Source: Rhodospirillaceae bacterium UBA4468
GTDB taxonomy: Bacteria > Pseudomonadota > Alphaproteobacteria > Rhodospirillales > Casp-alpha2
Direction of reading: 5' to 3'
Length of the DNA: 36,461 nucleotides
NCBI GenBank assembly: GCA_002389385.1
Contig: DGOK01000036.1
Location: forward strand, 31,071-67,531
The translations under genes were made by a program, and so were the position numbers. Below, piece after piece: positions 15,551-24,124 of this stretch. Numbering within the stretch: the first letter of the stretch is position 1; the number at the start of each line of letters is the position of its first letter. The notes under the pieces are model-generated. The model worked only from the letters and a program-made list of their open reading frames with translations, had not been told where the DNA came from and did not search any database.

Positions 15551-16018
15551 ATGCTTGGTTTGGGTAAGAAAAAGAAAAAGTCAGATGAACCGCCCTTTTG
15601 GAAGCGGAAAGCGCTGCATGAGATGTCGAGCAAGGAGTGGGAATCTCTTTGTGATGGGTGTGGAAAGTGTTGCTTGAACAAGCTCGAACATGAAACGACC
15701 GGTGAAATTCTCTACACTGATGTCGCGTGTCGTTTGCTTGATCTTGGGACATGCCGATGCACCAGCTATGAAGATCGGCAACGGTTTGTACCTGATTGCC
15801 GCAGGCTAACGCCGCAAAATGTTGGGACGATCCCCTGGTTACCGACGACGTGTGCCTATCGGCAATTATCAGAAGGCAAGGATCTGGAATGGTGGCACCC
15901 GCTTGTATCGGGCACCACAGATACGGTCTTGGCCGCAGGTATTTCTGTATACGGACGGATTGTTTCTGAACGCAATACAGATGATTTTGAAAGTCATATA
16001 GTAAGCTGGCCTAAATAG
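15551..16018 (+). CDS. YcgN/UPF0260-family cysteine-cluster protein
   Basis: The 155-residue protein belongs to the YcgN (UPF0260) family, related to the CxxCxxCC zinc/iron-chelating group. Conserved features are PFWKRKALHEMSSKEWESLC at the start, then C34, C37, C40 and C41 (CDGCGKCC), C60, C68, C70 and C83 (VPDCRRL), and LPTTCAYR. The cysteines probably bind a metal or an Fe-S cluster; the biochemical function is not known. A poly-Lys stretch precedes the domain. It follows cobB by 62 bp. Confidence 0.9.
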   Translation: MLGLGKKKKKSDEPPFWKRKALHEMSSKEWESLCDGCGKCCLNKLEHETTGEILYTDVACRLLDLGTCRCTSYEDRQRFVPDCRRLTPQNVGTIPWLPTTCAYRQLSEGKDLEWWHPLVSGTTDTVLAAGISVYGRIVSERNTDDFESHIVSWPK

Positions 16019-16032
16019 CCCAGCCAATTAAT

Positions 16033-16038
16033 GGAGGA
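16033..16038 (+). promoter_or_regulatory. Ribosome binding site fixing a TTG start
   Basis: GGAGGA here lies seven bases before TTG 16046. It overlaps an upstream in-frame ATG at 16031, which therefore cannot be the start served by this site. The arrangement argues for TTG as the true start of the DapA-like gene. Confidence 0.65.
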
Positions 16039-16045
16039 CGAACAC

Positions 16046-16972
16046 TTGAGCAATTCACCTTATAAGGGCGTGTTTAGTGCTGTTGTTACCGCGTTAAACG
16101 AAGACAAGTCACCAGACCTGGATACGATGGCAGCACATTGTAAGTATTTGCTGGCGAATGGCTGTGACGGCCTCGCGGTACTGGGGACAACGGGTGAAGC
16201 AAACTCATTTGGTCTCAAGGAAAGAATTGCCATCATCGAAGGTTTGGTTGAGCGCGGTGTGCCGGGCGACGTCATGATGCCGGGTACAGGATGTTGCGCA
16301 GCAATTGATACGGTCAACCTGACGCAGGCTGCGTTGAATGCCGGCGCAAAGGGCGTGCTCATGCTGCCGCCATTCTATTACAAGAATATGTCTGATAAGG
16401 GCTTGTTCGATGCGTTTGATGAAGTGATCGACAAGATTGCTGATGATCGCCTCAAGATTTACCTTTATCATTTCCCGCAAATGTCTGGCGTGCCGATCAC
16501 TTACGGTTTGATCGAAATGCTGCTGAAAGCCTATTCAACAGTTGTTGTTGGTCAAAAGGACAGCTCGGGCGTATTTGAGAACATGGCCGGTGTTGCAGAA
16601 GAATTCCCAGGCTTCGCGAGTTTCTCAGGTGCTGACGATCTGATGTTGCCATTGCTGCGCAAAGGTGGCGCCGGATGTATCACAGCAGCTGCCAACGTTT
16701 CATCAAGCTTGAACGGCGCTGTTTATAATGGCTGGGTTGCTGATGGTGACACACCAGAGATCGAGGCTGCACATGAGAAACTGTCAGCGGTTCGTGCGGC
16801 TGTTTCCGGATTCCCACTGCCGCCAGCTTTGAAGGCACTTACGGCACGCAACACGGGGAATGCAGGTTGGAATAACTTACGCGCACCGTTCGTGCCATTG
16901 TCGGACAGTGACCGTGATGCATTGTTCGCTAAATTTGATGCCGCTGGCGCACCGATGCCAGCTGCGTCGTAA
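16046..16972 (+). CDS. Dihydrodipicolinate synthase-superfamily aldolase/lyase
   Basis: The TIM-barrel protein of about 308 residues shows the DapA superfamily signatures: VLGTTGEANSF near the N-terminus, the Schiff-base lysine in VVVGQKDSSG (K171 from the TTG start) and the catalytic tyrosine in IYLYHFP. In true dihydrodipicolinate synthases this tyrosine is followed by a conserved Arg that binds the aspartate semialdehyde carboxylate; here the segment reads YHFPQMSG without that Arg. The enzyme is therefore more likely a different pyruvate-dependent aldolase, such as a sugar-acid or hydroxyproline-type lyase, than lysine biosynthetic DapA. TTG 16046 is preferred because the Shine-Dalgarno sequence lies inside the longer reading from ATG 16031. 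Confidence 0.88.
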   Translation: MSNSPYKGVFSAVVTALNEDKSPDLDTMAAHCKYLLANGCDGLAVLGTTGEANSFGLKERIAIIEGLVERGVPGDVMMPGTGCCAAIDTVNLTQAALNAGAKGVLMLPPFYYKNMSDKGLFDAFDEVIDKIADDRLKIYLYHFPQMSGVPITYGLIEMLLKAYSTVVVGQKDSSGVFENMAGVAEEFPGFASFSGADDLMLPLLRKGGAGCITAAANVSSSLNGAVYNGWVADGDTPEIEAAHEKLSAVRAAVSGFPLPPALKALTARNTGNAGWNNLRAPFVPLSDSDRDALFAKFDAAGAPMPAAS

Positions 16973-16980
16973 GGCCAGCG

Positions 16981-17691
16981 TTGGCAGCCCGTCATACCGT
17001 AAAGGACTTAAGTTTCGAGCTCGACGGTCGTGATGTGCCGATATCGCTAAGGCGTAATCGCCAGGCCCGCAGGATTATCCTGCGTATCGATCCGAAGACG
17101 GATGGGGTCAAATTAACGCTGCCATGGCATGCGTCGGTGTCAGAAGCTTTGGGTTTTCTCGAAGCTCAGAAAGACTGGCTCCGACGGCGTCTGGACAAGC
17201 TCCCGGACCGGGTCGCGCTTGAAGATGGTGCGACGATTTCAATTATTGGGGTTGATCATACCATTCGTCACAGACCGGACGCCCGGCGAGGTGTCTGGAT
17301 TGAAGACGATGAGATCCATGTCTCAGGTGATGCTGAGCATCTAGCCCGAAGGCTGGGTGATTGGCTCCGTAAAGAAGCCAAGTCACGCCTGACAATGCGC
17401 GCGGAAGAAAAAGCCGAAATTCTGGACGTAAAAATTGGCCGTGTCACCGTGCGTGATACCACATCGCGTTGGGGGTCATGTGCGCACGATGGCTCGCTCA
17501 ACTTTTCATGGCGGATGATCATGACGCCTGAGTTCGTCTTTGATTTTATCGTCGCCCACGAGGTCGCGCATATTATTGAGCGTAACCACGGGCCGAACTT
17601 TCACGCACTGGTCGATACGTTGACCGATAAAGCGGATCAAGCCGAAGCATGGCTCAATGCCTATGGTTCAGGCCTACACAGGGTGGGCTGA
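16981..17691 (+). CDS. YgjP/DUF45-family zinc metallopeptidase
   Basis: The 236-residue protein is of the UPF0758-independent YgjP (DUF45, M48-like) type. The N-terminal half has RRNRQARRIILRIDPKTDGV and the family's TLPWHAS. The C-terminal half has SRWGSCAHDGSLNFSWRMIM, then the metal site HEVAHIIERNHGPNFHALV, in which the two His of HEVAH and the later His fit a gluzincin-like HExxH...H site. The start is TTG at 16981, nine bases after the DapA-like stop; no better start is available nearby. Substrate is unknown. Confidence 0.88.
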   Translation: MAARHTVKDLSFELDGRDVPISLRRNRQARRIILRIDPKTDGVKLTLPWHASVSEALGFLEAQKDWLRRRLDKLPDRVALEDGATISIIGVDHTIRHRPDARRGVWIEDDEIHVSGDAEHLARRLGDWLRKEAKSRLTMRAEEKAEILDVKIGRVTVRDTTSRWGSCAHDGSLNFSWRMIMTPEFVFDFIVAHEVAHIIERNHGPNFHALVDTLTDKADQAEAWLNAYGSGLHRVG

Positions 17692-17693
17692 TC

Positions 17694-18109
17694 ATGCATC
17701 ATCAAATACGTCTTACGATCAGTACGCATGGCCAAGGTTTATATGAGATCACACGCAACGTTCAGGATTTTTGTCAGAACAATTTAGTGATCACTGGAAT
17801 GCTGACGATCTTTTGCCAGCACACCTCGGCGTCATTGACCATTCAAGAAAATGCCGATCCCGACGTCATTCTGGACCTCAATGATTTTTCAAAAAAATAG
17901 TATCAGAAGACCCATTGCACTATCGCCACACTGCCGAAGGGCCTGATGATATACCTGCACATATCCGCAGTGCGCTCACCGATGTTTTGTTATCGGTACT
18001 GGTCAGCGAGGGCCGCGCGATGCTCGGCACATGGCAGGGCGTGTATTTATTTGAGCACCGCACACGCCCGCATACGCGGCACGTTGTCTTGCATGTGGAC
18101 GGCAGTTAG
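17694..18109 (+). pseudogene. yjbQ: YjbQ/UPF0047-family protein, frameshifted at an A7 run
   Basis: The first part, from ATG 17694 (two bases after the preceding stop), reads to DLNDFSKK and meets TAG at 17898-17900. The second part, in the -1 frame, continues IVSEDPLHYRHTAEGPDDIPAHI and LGTWQGVYLFEHR to TAG 18107-18109. Joined by a -1 shift on the seven A at 17891-17897, the product is 138 residues, the size of E. coli YjbQ, with all family motifs (CQHTSASL, RHTAEGPDD, GTWQG) present. YjbQ proteins have weak thiamine-phosphate synthase activity. The run is also an exact A AAA AAA slippery heptamer in the reading frame, directly followed by a stop, but a one-base loss from a run of eight A is the simpler explanation. 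The 3' end overlaps the opposing TPR-methyltransferase gene by four bases. Confidence 0.85.
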
Positions 18110-19527
18110 ATCTTATCGATAATAATCGCGGCTTGCTTGGTGACGATACCAAACGCGATGTAATGGTATTGCCAACCGTACTTGGCGACCGCCTCGGTAA
18201 AAGCTTTGAACTCGTCATCGCGCCATGTCGGATTGATCAGATATTCATCAAAAACCAATACGGTGCCCGGCTTAATACGGGGGGCAAGCGCATCCAGTAC
18301 GGTGACTGTTGAGGCATAGATATCGCAATCGATATTACAAAACCTTATGTCACCTGGATGAGAGCCCAGAAATGCACCTAAAGTGTCTTCGAACAATCCT
18401 TCGTGCAGCGTCACGTTTTCTGGCACAGCCGGAAGCGCGCCTCCGGTTGTGTAAACGCCTTCAGGTTCACCACCCCATGCGGACGGTAATCCACGAAACG
18501 AATCGAACCCATGGATTGCCTGGCTGCAGTGTTGGGCAATATGACGTATCGACAAACCATGACGAACGCCAAATTCGAGTGCCAGTCCCTCCAATAAAGC
18601 TTTGCTGAGCGCATGCTCTAACAAGGCAAAGGGATCGTGAATGATTTCGGTATCCAGCATCGAATGACTTTTGACATAGGTCCAACTGTCCAACCACGCA
18701 TCCGTGGTTTGATCATCGCCGGGTAATTTCTCAAACAACGACTGTGCATCGCTGCCAATCATTTCGGTGGCGACGGCATGGTAAAAGCGTGCCATATCCT
18801 GATCAGGATCAACGGCAATCGCTTGGCTAAGTGCATGAATGGCCGAGTCCAGGCCCGGGGGCAGCATTTCGGTCAGGCCCTTATTGCAAAGGGCATCCGC
18901 GTGCGCTGGGTTATGCTCAATGGCTTTTTCGTAGCTCAATAATGCCTCGTCAAAGCGCCCGGATTCACGGTGCGCATTGCCCAAATTATAATGTGCGTCG
19001 GCGAATTTTGGATCGAGTTCGAGCGCTGTTTGGCAATGCGTAATGGCTTCATCAAATAAACCTAGCTCAGACAACGTTGTTGCAAGGTTAGAATGGGCTT
19101 GCACGAGATCGGGGGCGCATTTGAGTGCATCGCGGTAGGCTAGGACGGCGCTGGGTTTGTCATCTGATGCGCGAAGGGTATTGCCTAAGTTGTAGTGATG
19201 ATGCGCCGCTTGTGGATCGTGTTTGATGGCCGTCCTGAAGGCAAATGCCGCCTCGCCGTAGCGTTCCATCGCTTGCAGGGCCGTGCCTTTGTTGCCAAAA
19301 GCCTCCGCCGCATCCGGGGCGATATGGATAACGCGTTCAATATAGATAAGCGCATCTTCCGGGCGGCCTTCTTGTAATCGCAACACGGACAATAAATGCA
19401 GGGCATCCAGGTTATCTGGCTGTTCCTCAATTACGCCTAAGTATCCTTGCTCGGCCTGCTCGTGTTCTCCCGCCTGATGATGGGCGAGGGCTTGGCGGAG
19501 CGCAGGTGGCATATCGAGATCAGTCAT
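18106..19527 (-). CDS. TPR protein with C-terminal TylF-like methyltransferase domain
   Basis: The 473-residue protein has about six tetratricopeptide repeats in residues 1-220, for example YNLGNTLRASDDKPSAVLAY and HYNLGNAHRESGRFDEALLSY. A class I SAM-methyltransferase-like domain of the macrocin O-methyltransferase (TylF) type follows at about 285-473. The domain shows LALEFGVRHGLSIRHIA as the glycine motif, HGFDSFRGLPSAW, FCNIDCDIYAST and VLVFDEYLINPTW; the two acidic clusters are those expected for metal-assisted O-methylation. TPR-TylF fusions often act on polysaccharides or other cell-surface or secondary metabolites, but the substrate is unknown. It is divergent from the TPR-oxygenase gene at 19622, with 94 bp between. 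Confidence 0.88.
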   Translation of the reverse strand: MTDLDMPPALRQALAHHQAGEHEQAEQGYLGVIEEQPDNLDALHLLSVLRLQEGRPEDALIYIERVIHIAPDAAEAFGNKGTALQAMERYGEAAFAFRTAIKHDPQAAHHHYNLGNTLRASDDKPSAVLAYRDALKCAPDLVQAHSNLATTLSELGLFDEAITHCQTALELDPKFADAHYNLGNAHRESGRFDEALLSYEKAIEHNPAHADALCNKGLTEMLPPGLDSAIHALSQAIAVDPDQDMARFYHAVATEMIGSDAQSLFEKLPGDDQTTDAWLDSWTYVKSHSMLDTEIIHDPFALLEHALSKALLEGLALEFGVRHGLSIRHIAQHCSQAIHGFDSFRGLPSAWGGEPEGVYTTGGALPAVPENVTLHEGLFEDTLGAFLGSHPGDIRFCNIDCDIYASTVTVLDALAPRIKPGTVLVFDEYLINPTWRDDEFKAFTEAVAKYGWQYHYIAFGIVTKQAAIIIDKI

Positions 19528-19621
19528 GACATGACTATACCCAAGGATTTCCGCATCGAAAACCTTGCCGTGGCGACTCTATGAGTGATTATCTCTTCTC
19601 TTTGGTATAAATGATCTGACT

Positions 19622-21256
19622 ATGGCAAAACGTCGAACACGAAAATCAGAACAGCGCTTAGATGAAGTCCGCCGTGCATTAGCTGAGGGTCGTGCGCAGG
19701 ATGCCTGGTCATCCGCACGAAACCTGCTCGCTAGCAATAAACCGGATGCACGCGTTCTTAGTCTCGCCGGTGCCGCGGCTTTTCAGATCGGTGATGTAGA
19801 ACAGGCGCGAGACTTGTTAACCGATGCCGTGAAGATGTCTCCTAAAGATCCTCATATTCAGATGAACCTTGGTAATGTCTTGGGTCAATTATCTGATCAA
19901 AGCGGTGCATTCGCTGCTTATCAGAAATCGCATGATCTGGCACCTGAGTATGCTGAACCCGCATTTAATGCAGGTGTGCTGTTTGCAGATAAAGATGAGC
20001 ACATCAATGCTGCAATCTGGTTCGCTAAGGCGCTTGAACGTGACAACACACATGTTGCAGCTTCGGTTGGACTTGGGGAAGCGTTCAAGAATGCGGGTAA
20101 TCTTTCAGAATCAAAGCGTGTGCTCGAGGCTCTTGTCTCATCAAGGCCCGAAGACCCCATTGCCCACACGAACCTGGCGGCAACGCTTAGTGCGTTGGGT
20201 GATGACGTGGCCGCAAAGGAGGTGGCCGCGCGTGCTGTGAAACTCGATCCGGGTTTGGCTGCGGCGCATTATAATTTGGGCGTTGCTGAACAGGCTGTGG
20301 GTGAAGATGCGCGGGCGGCGGGGTGTTACCGATATGCGCTGGCGCTAGAGCCGATGAACGCCGCCGCTGCGCTTAATCTTGGCGAGGCCTGTTTGAAGTC
20401 GAATGACCCGGTGGCTGCAGAAACCGCGTTCAGGCGTGCGCTTGATATTGATCCAGGTTTTGCAATGGCGGCTGTTAACCTCGCTGATCTCAGTCTACAT
20501 GACGGGCGTCCTCAGGATGCGTTGAACGCCATCGATCAGTTCCTTGTGCAAAACCCCGGGCAGCCAAGCGCACTCGCATTCAAGGCGTTCGCACTCCGTG
20601 ATGCATGGGAGATACAGAAAGCCCGGGAACTTGATAATGCCGATCGGTTTATTTTTGATAATCCCGTCGTGCATCCAGATGGCTATGAGGATATCGCGGC
20701 ATTTAATCAGGCGTTAGCAGCCCACGTTACCGCTCACCCTTCATTGACCGTTGCACCAAAGGCGCACGCGACAGTCGCTGGGCAGCATTCAGGGGAATTG
20801 CTGGGCGGTGAACTTGGACCCATTAAAGATTTCAGCGATATTGTAATGGCCGGTTTTAATACATACCGGCGTCGGTTTATTGGCGAGCCCGCACACCCGT
20901 TCCTGGATGTATGTCCCAAGGATGTACGTCTTTCGATCTGGGGCGTTGTGATGCATGAGGCTGGCCATCAAGTGCCGCACATACATCCTTCTGCGTGGTT
21001 GTCTGGTGTGTATTACGTTGAGGTGCCTGAAAACGTGACCGAAGACGATCCTGCCCATGAAGGATGGATCGAGTTTGGGCATCCGCCCGAAGATATACAT
21101 GCACAACATACCCCCGACGTCGCATTAATGTGCCCGTCGCCCGGCCGTATGATTTTATTTCCAAGTCATTTCTATCATAGAACCATCCCATTAAAGACAG
21201 AGCGTCGACGTATATCGATCGCATTTGATATTGTGCCGTCGATATTGATTGAATAA
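19622..21256 (+). CDS. TPR protein with C-terminal 2OG-Fe(II) oxygenase domain
   Basis: The 544-residue protein has a basic N-terminus, then TPRs from about residue 15 to 330, for example YNLGVAEQAVGEDARAAGCY and NLGEACLKSNDPVAAETAF. A putative 2-oxoglutarate/iron oxygenase domain follows at about 375-540. Metal-site candidates are H453 and H455 in VPHIHPSAWLSGVYY and H519 in FPSHFYHRTIP; the Arg cluster in ERRRISIAFD can bind 2-oxoglutarate. This matches the putative 2OG-Fe(II) oxygenase family that often carries TPRs. Such enzymes hydroxylate proteins or small molecules; no substrate can be given. The divergent TPR-methyltransferase next door suggests shared regulation or a shared target. 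Confidence 0.88.
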   Translation: MAKRRTRKSEQRLDEVRRALAEGRAQDAWSSARNLLASNKPDARVLSLAGAAAFQIGDVEQARDLLTDAVKMSPKDPHIQMNLGNVLGQLSDQSGAFAAYQKSHDLAPEYAEPAFNAGVLFADKDEHINAAIWFAKALERDNTHVAASVGLGEAFKNAGNLSESKRVLEALVSSRPEDPIAHTNLAATLSALGDDVAAKEVAARAVKLDPGLAAAHYNLGVAEQAVGEDARAAGCYRYALALEPMNAAAALNLGEACLKSNDPVAAETAFRRALDIDPGFAMAAVNLADLSLHDGRPQDALNAIDQFLVQNPGQPSALAFKAFALRDAWEIQKARELDNADRFIFDNPVVHPDGYEDIAAFNQALAAHVTAHPSLTVAPKAHATVAGQHSGELLGGELGPIKDFSDIVMAGFNTYRRRFIGEPAHPFLDVCPKDVRLSIWGVVMHEAGHQVPHIHPSAWLSGVYYVEVPENVTEDDPAHEGWIEFGHPPEDIHAQHTPDVALMCPSPGRMILFPSHFYHRTIPLKTERRRISIAFDIVPSILIE

Positions 21257-21392
21257 CGGGTTTGGGTGACGACGCGTTTATTCCACTACTTGATAAGTAA
21301 TCGATAGGATTTTTCATATCCTTCGTCTTTAAATCTATTTTTGAATTCGCTATGGTCCGAGCACCTTATTCCTATATTTGAACGGACCTGCA

Positions 21393-22946
21393 ATGGACGA
21401 TACAGAACTCGAAAAGTACGAACGTTTGGTGGCTGTACGCCGACTACGTGTGTCTGATTATCCTGCCGTCCTTAAAGTTCAAACGGATGTCTTTAAAACC
21501 ATTGAGCCTTGGAGCCGTCCTCAATTCTTAAGTCAGCTACGTTCATTCCCGGAAGGATAGCTTGGCGTCGAAGTCGAAGGTGAGCTTGTTGCGATTTCAT
21601 CGTCGTTGTTGATCTCAGGGCATGTCGCATCGAGTGCGCATGATTTTGATACGGTTACGGACGATGGCTATATCCGTAACCACCGCGAAGGAGGTGAATA
21701 TCTTTACGGGATAGATATTGCCGTATCGCGTGAATATCAGGGTTATAAACTGGCGCGGCGCCTGTACGAAGCCAGGAAGGAACTTGTTGTCGAACATAAC
21801 CTCAAGGGGATTGTCATTGGGGGGCGTATCCCTGGTTATCAGGAGCATTCGAACGAGCTGAGCGCCGATGAGTATGTTGAAAAAGTAGTTCAGCGTGAAC
21901 TGGATGACCCGGTACTGGTTGCCCAACTTGCAAACGGGTTCGAAATTATTCGTGTTATCAAAGATTATTTGACAGAAGACGAAGAGAGTTGCGGCAACGC
22001 GGTTCTGATGATCTGGCGCAACCCTGATTTTCGTGCAGACGAAGGGGCACAGAATCACCCCGGTACCGCACGGCTATGTGTTGTGCAGTACCAGATGCAT
22101 AAAATATCAGCGTTCAAAGATTTCGCTCAGCAGTACGAACATTTTGTCGGTACTGCATCCGAGTATCGATCCGATTTTTGTATTTTTCCGGAACTGTTGA
22201 CGACGCAATTATTTTCAATGCTGCCATCAAAACGTCCTCAGGATGCCGCGCGCGCATTGAATGATTATACTGAACAATATCTCGAGTTATTTAACGAGCT
22301 GTCGATCCGCTACAACGTTAATATTATTGGTGGCTCGCACCTGATCATTGAAGAAGAAAAACTTTATAACGTTGCGTACCTGTTCCGCCGAGATGGCACG
22401 ATTGAGAAACAGTATAAAATCCACGTCACGCCGAGCGAAGAAAAATGGTGGGGTGTTGCAGGGGGTGAGCGTGTGCAGGTCTTTGTTACGGACCGGGGTA
22501 AGATCGCTATTCTCATCTGCTACGATATTGAATTCCCGGAACTGGCGCGGATCGCCGCAGAAAAGGGCGCGAATATTATCTTCGTTCCTTATAACACGGA
22601 CATGCGGTCCGGGCATCTCAGGGTTAGTTATTGCGCGCATGCACGGGCCATTGAAAACCATGTGTACGTTGCGTTGGCGGGGGCATGTGGAAACTTGCCG
22701 CATACCCAGACGGCAGAAATTCACTATGCGCAATCTGGCATCTATACGTCGTCAGTTATCTCATTCGACCGGGAAGCTGTGGCGGCGGAATGCACACCGA
22801 ACGCGGAAATGGTGCTGATCCATGACATCGATCTCGACAAACTCATTCATCACAAGCACTTCGGCACGGTAAGGAACTGGATTGATCGCCGAACCGATCT
22901 CTATACAGTCGAATACGATGATGGTACCGAGAAGGTAACGGTTTAA
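21393..22946 (+). pseudogene. GNAT acetyltransferase-nitrilase fusion with an internal TAG
   Basis: A single frame from ATG 21393 to 22946 encodes a two-domain protein known in many bacteria. The N-terminal GNAT domain spans about 1-210, with VRRLRVSDYPAVLKVQ and YLYGIDIAVSREYQGYKLARR. The C-terminal carbon-nitrogen hydrolase spans about 220-500, with the Glu-Lys-Cys triad in CIFPELLTTQ, YKIHVTPSEE and ILICYDIEFPE. Codon 56 is TAG (21558-21560) in the context FPEG*LGVEVEGELV, where relatives tend to have Gln, so CAG to TAG is likely. Everything else is intact. A product starting downstream (for example ATG 21606) would lack the first part of the acetyltransferase but keep the whole hydrolase. 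Recent mutation, strain polymorphism or sequence error are all possible. Confidence 0.82.
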
Positions 22947-22955
22947 GGTTTAATC

Positions 22956-22995
22956 TCCTCCCCCTCTCCCTCTGGGAGAGGTTCGGGGTGAGGGT
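22956..22995. repeat. REP-like palindrome between convergent genes, possible terminator
   Basis: The core CCTCTCCC (22963-22970), loop TCT, GGGAGAGG (22974-22981) is a perfect 8-bp inverted repeat. Flanking CTCC-rich and GGGGTGAGGG arms extend it imperfectly. This C/G-rich CCTCTCCCTCTGGGAGAGG pattern is a common dispersed intergenic element in proteobacterial genomes. It sits between the GNAT-nitrilase stop and the stop of the convergent dehydrogenase, and could terminate transcription from both sides. Confidence 0.7.
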
Positions 22996-23003
22996 TTTAA
23001 GCC

Positions 23004-23987
23004 TTAAACAACGTTCCTCGGTGATCCAGCAACGTATGCATCAATGTTGTCGACCATCTGATCTGCCAGGCCTTGGATGGTTTCTATGCTAGCCCACGCA
23101 ACATGTGGCGTCAGGATGAAATTCGGGTGGTCCATGACTTCAAGGAATGGGTGGTCATCGGGGATTGGCTCAGTTGTCACCACATCGAATGCAGCGCCGG
23201 CGATTTTGTCTGCCTTTAACGCATCGACCAATGCACGTTCATCGACCAGGCCGCCCCGGGCTGTATTAAGCACCAATGGACGTTTCTTCATCTGGTCAAA
23301 TTCGGCTGGGCCTAAAAGATTTCGTGTGCTGTCTGTTAATGGACAGTGCATCGTGATGACATCGCTTTCGGACAAGATACGCTCAAACGGCGTATAAAGC
23401 GGGCCCATGCCGTCGACGCCTTTGTAGGTTGAGAAACGCACCTCCATGCCAAAGGCTTCACCAAGCTTGGCGACGGATTTCCCAAGCACACCATCACCAA
23501 TGATGCCGAGGACTTTGCCCTTTAAATCGAAAATCGGGTAATCGAAATAACAGAACTGTGCGGCTTCGCCCCAACGACCTTTGGCAACCGAGTCATGGTA
23601 TGGACGGATCGACCGGCTCAATGACAGCATCAAGCCCATGGTGTGCTCGGGCACGGTGGCAATCGCATAACCACGAATATTCGAAACGATAATGCCGCGC
23701 TCTTTGCAGACGTTCAGATCAATGTTGTCTGTGCCCGTTGCAGCGACTGCGATCATTTTTAGCTTGGGTAACTGTGCCAACGTTTCTGCGCGCATGGGAA
23801 CTTTGTTGAGGATGATGATGTCGGCATCCTTTGCACGCTCGACAGCTTGATCGGCGGTTGTTCGTGCGAACGTCTCAAGTGAATGGGGAAACGCGGGCGG
23901 GCGCACCGTGACGGCGTCAGGAAATGTCGCCTGATCTAGAAATACGATATGCTTTGATGTGTTCGTGTCTTGATGTGCATCGCTCAT
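23004..23987 (-). CDS. D-2-hydroxyacid dehydrogenase (glycerate/hydroxypyruvate type)
   Basis: The 327-residue NAD-dependent enzyme has the catalytic set of the D-isomer 2-hydroxyacid dehydrogenases: Arg in LVLNTARGGLVDE, Glu in FDVVTTEPIPDDHPF, and His in LTPHVAWASIETIQGL. The dinucleotide site is VLGIIGDGVLGKSVAKLGEAFGM. The N-terminal substrate domain includes KLKMIAVAATGTDNIDL and VSNIRGYAIATVPEHTM. The closest general resemblance is to hydroxypyruvate/glycerate dehydrogenases, but the exact substrate cannot be settled from sequence. GGGAGAGA lies just upstream of ATG 23987. Confidence 0.92.
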   Translation of the reverse strand: MSDAHQDTNTSKHIVFLDQATFPDAVTVRPPAFPHSLETFARTTADQAVERAKDADIIILNKVPMRAETLAQLPKLKMIAVAATGTDNIDLNVCKERGIIVSNIRGYAIATVPEHTMGLMLSLSRSIRPYHDSVAKGRWGEAAQFCYFDYPIFDLKGKVLGIIGDGVLGKSVAKLGEAFGMEVRFSTYKGVDGMGPLYTPFERILSESDVITMHCPLTDSTRNLLGPAEFDQMKKRPLVLNTARGGLVDERALVDALKADKIAGAAFDVVTTEPIPDDHPFLEVMDHPNFILTPHVAWASIETIQGLADQMVDNIDAYVAGSPRNVV

Positions 23988-24124
23988 TGTTCTCTCTCCC
24001 CGGTTTGATGTGGATACACTAAATCAGGTTGATGAAATGATCCAGCATTGGACATTGTCGATGTGGGCTCGTACCGTTGCCGAACCATGAAATGACAATG
24101 ACGACTATAAAAGGAAATTTGAGA

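Noticed and set aside
2709..22946. Stop-codon reassignment in this organism
   Set aside because: The interrupted genes contain TAA, TAG and TGA, and all three also end intact genes in the window.
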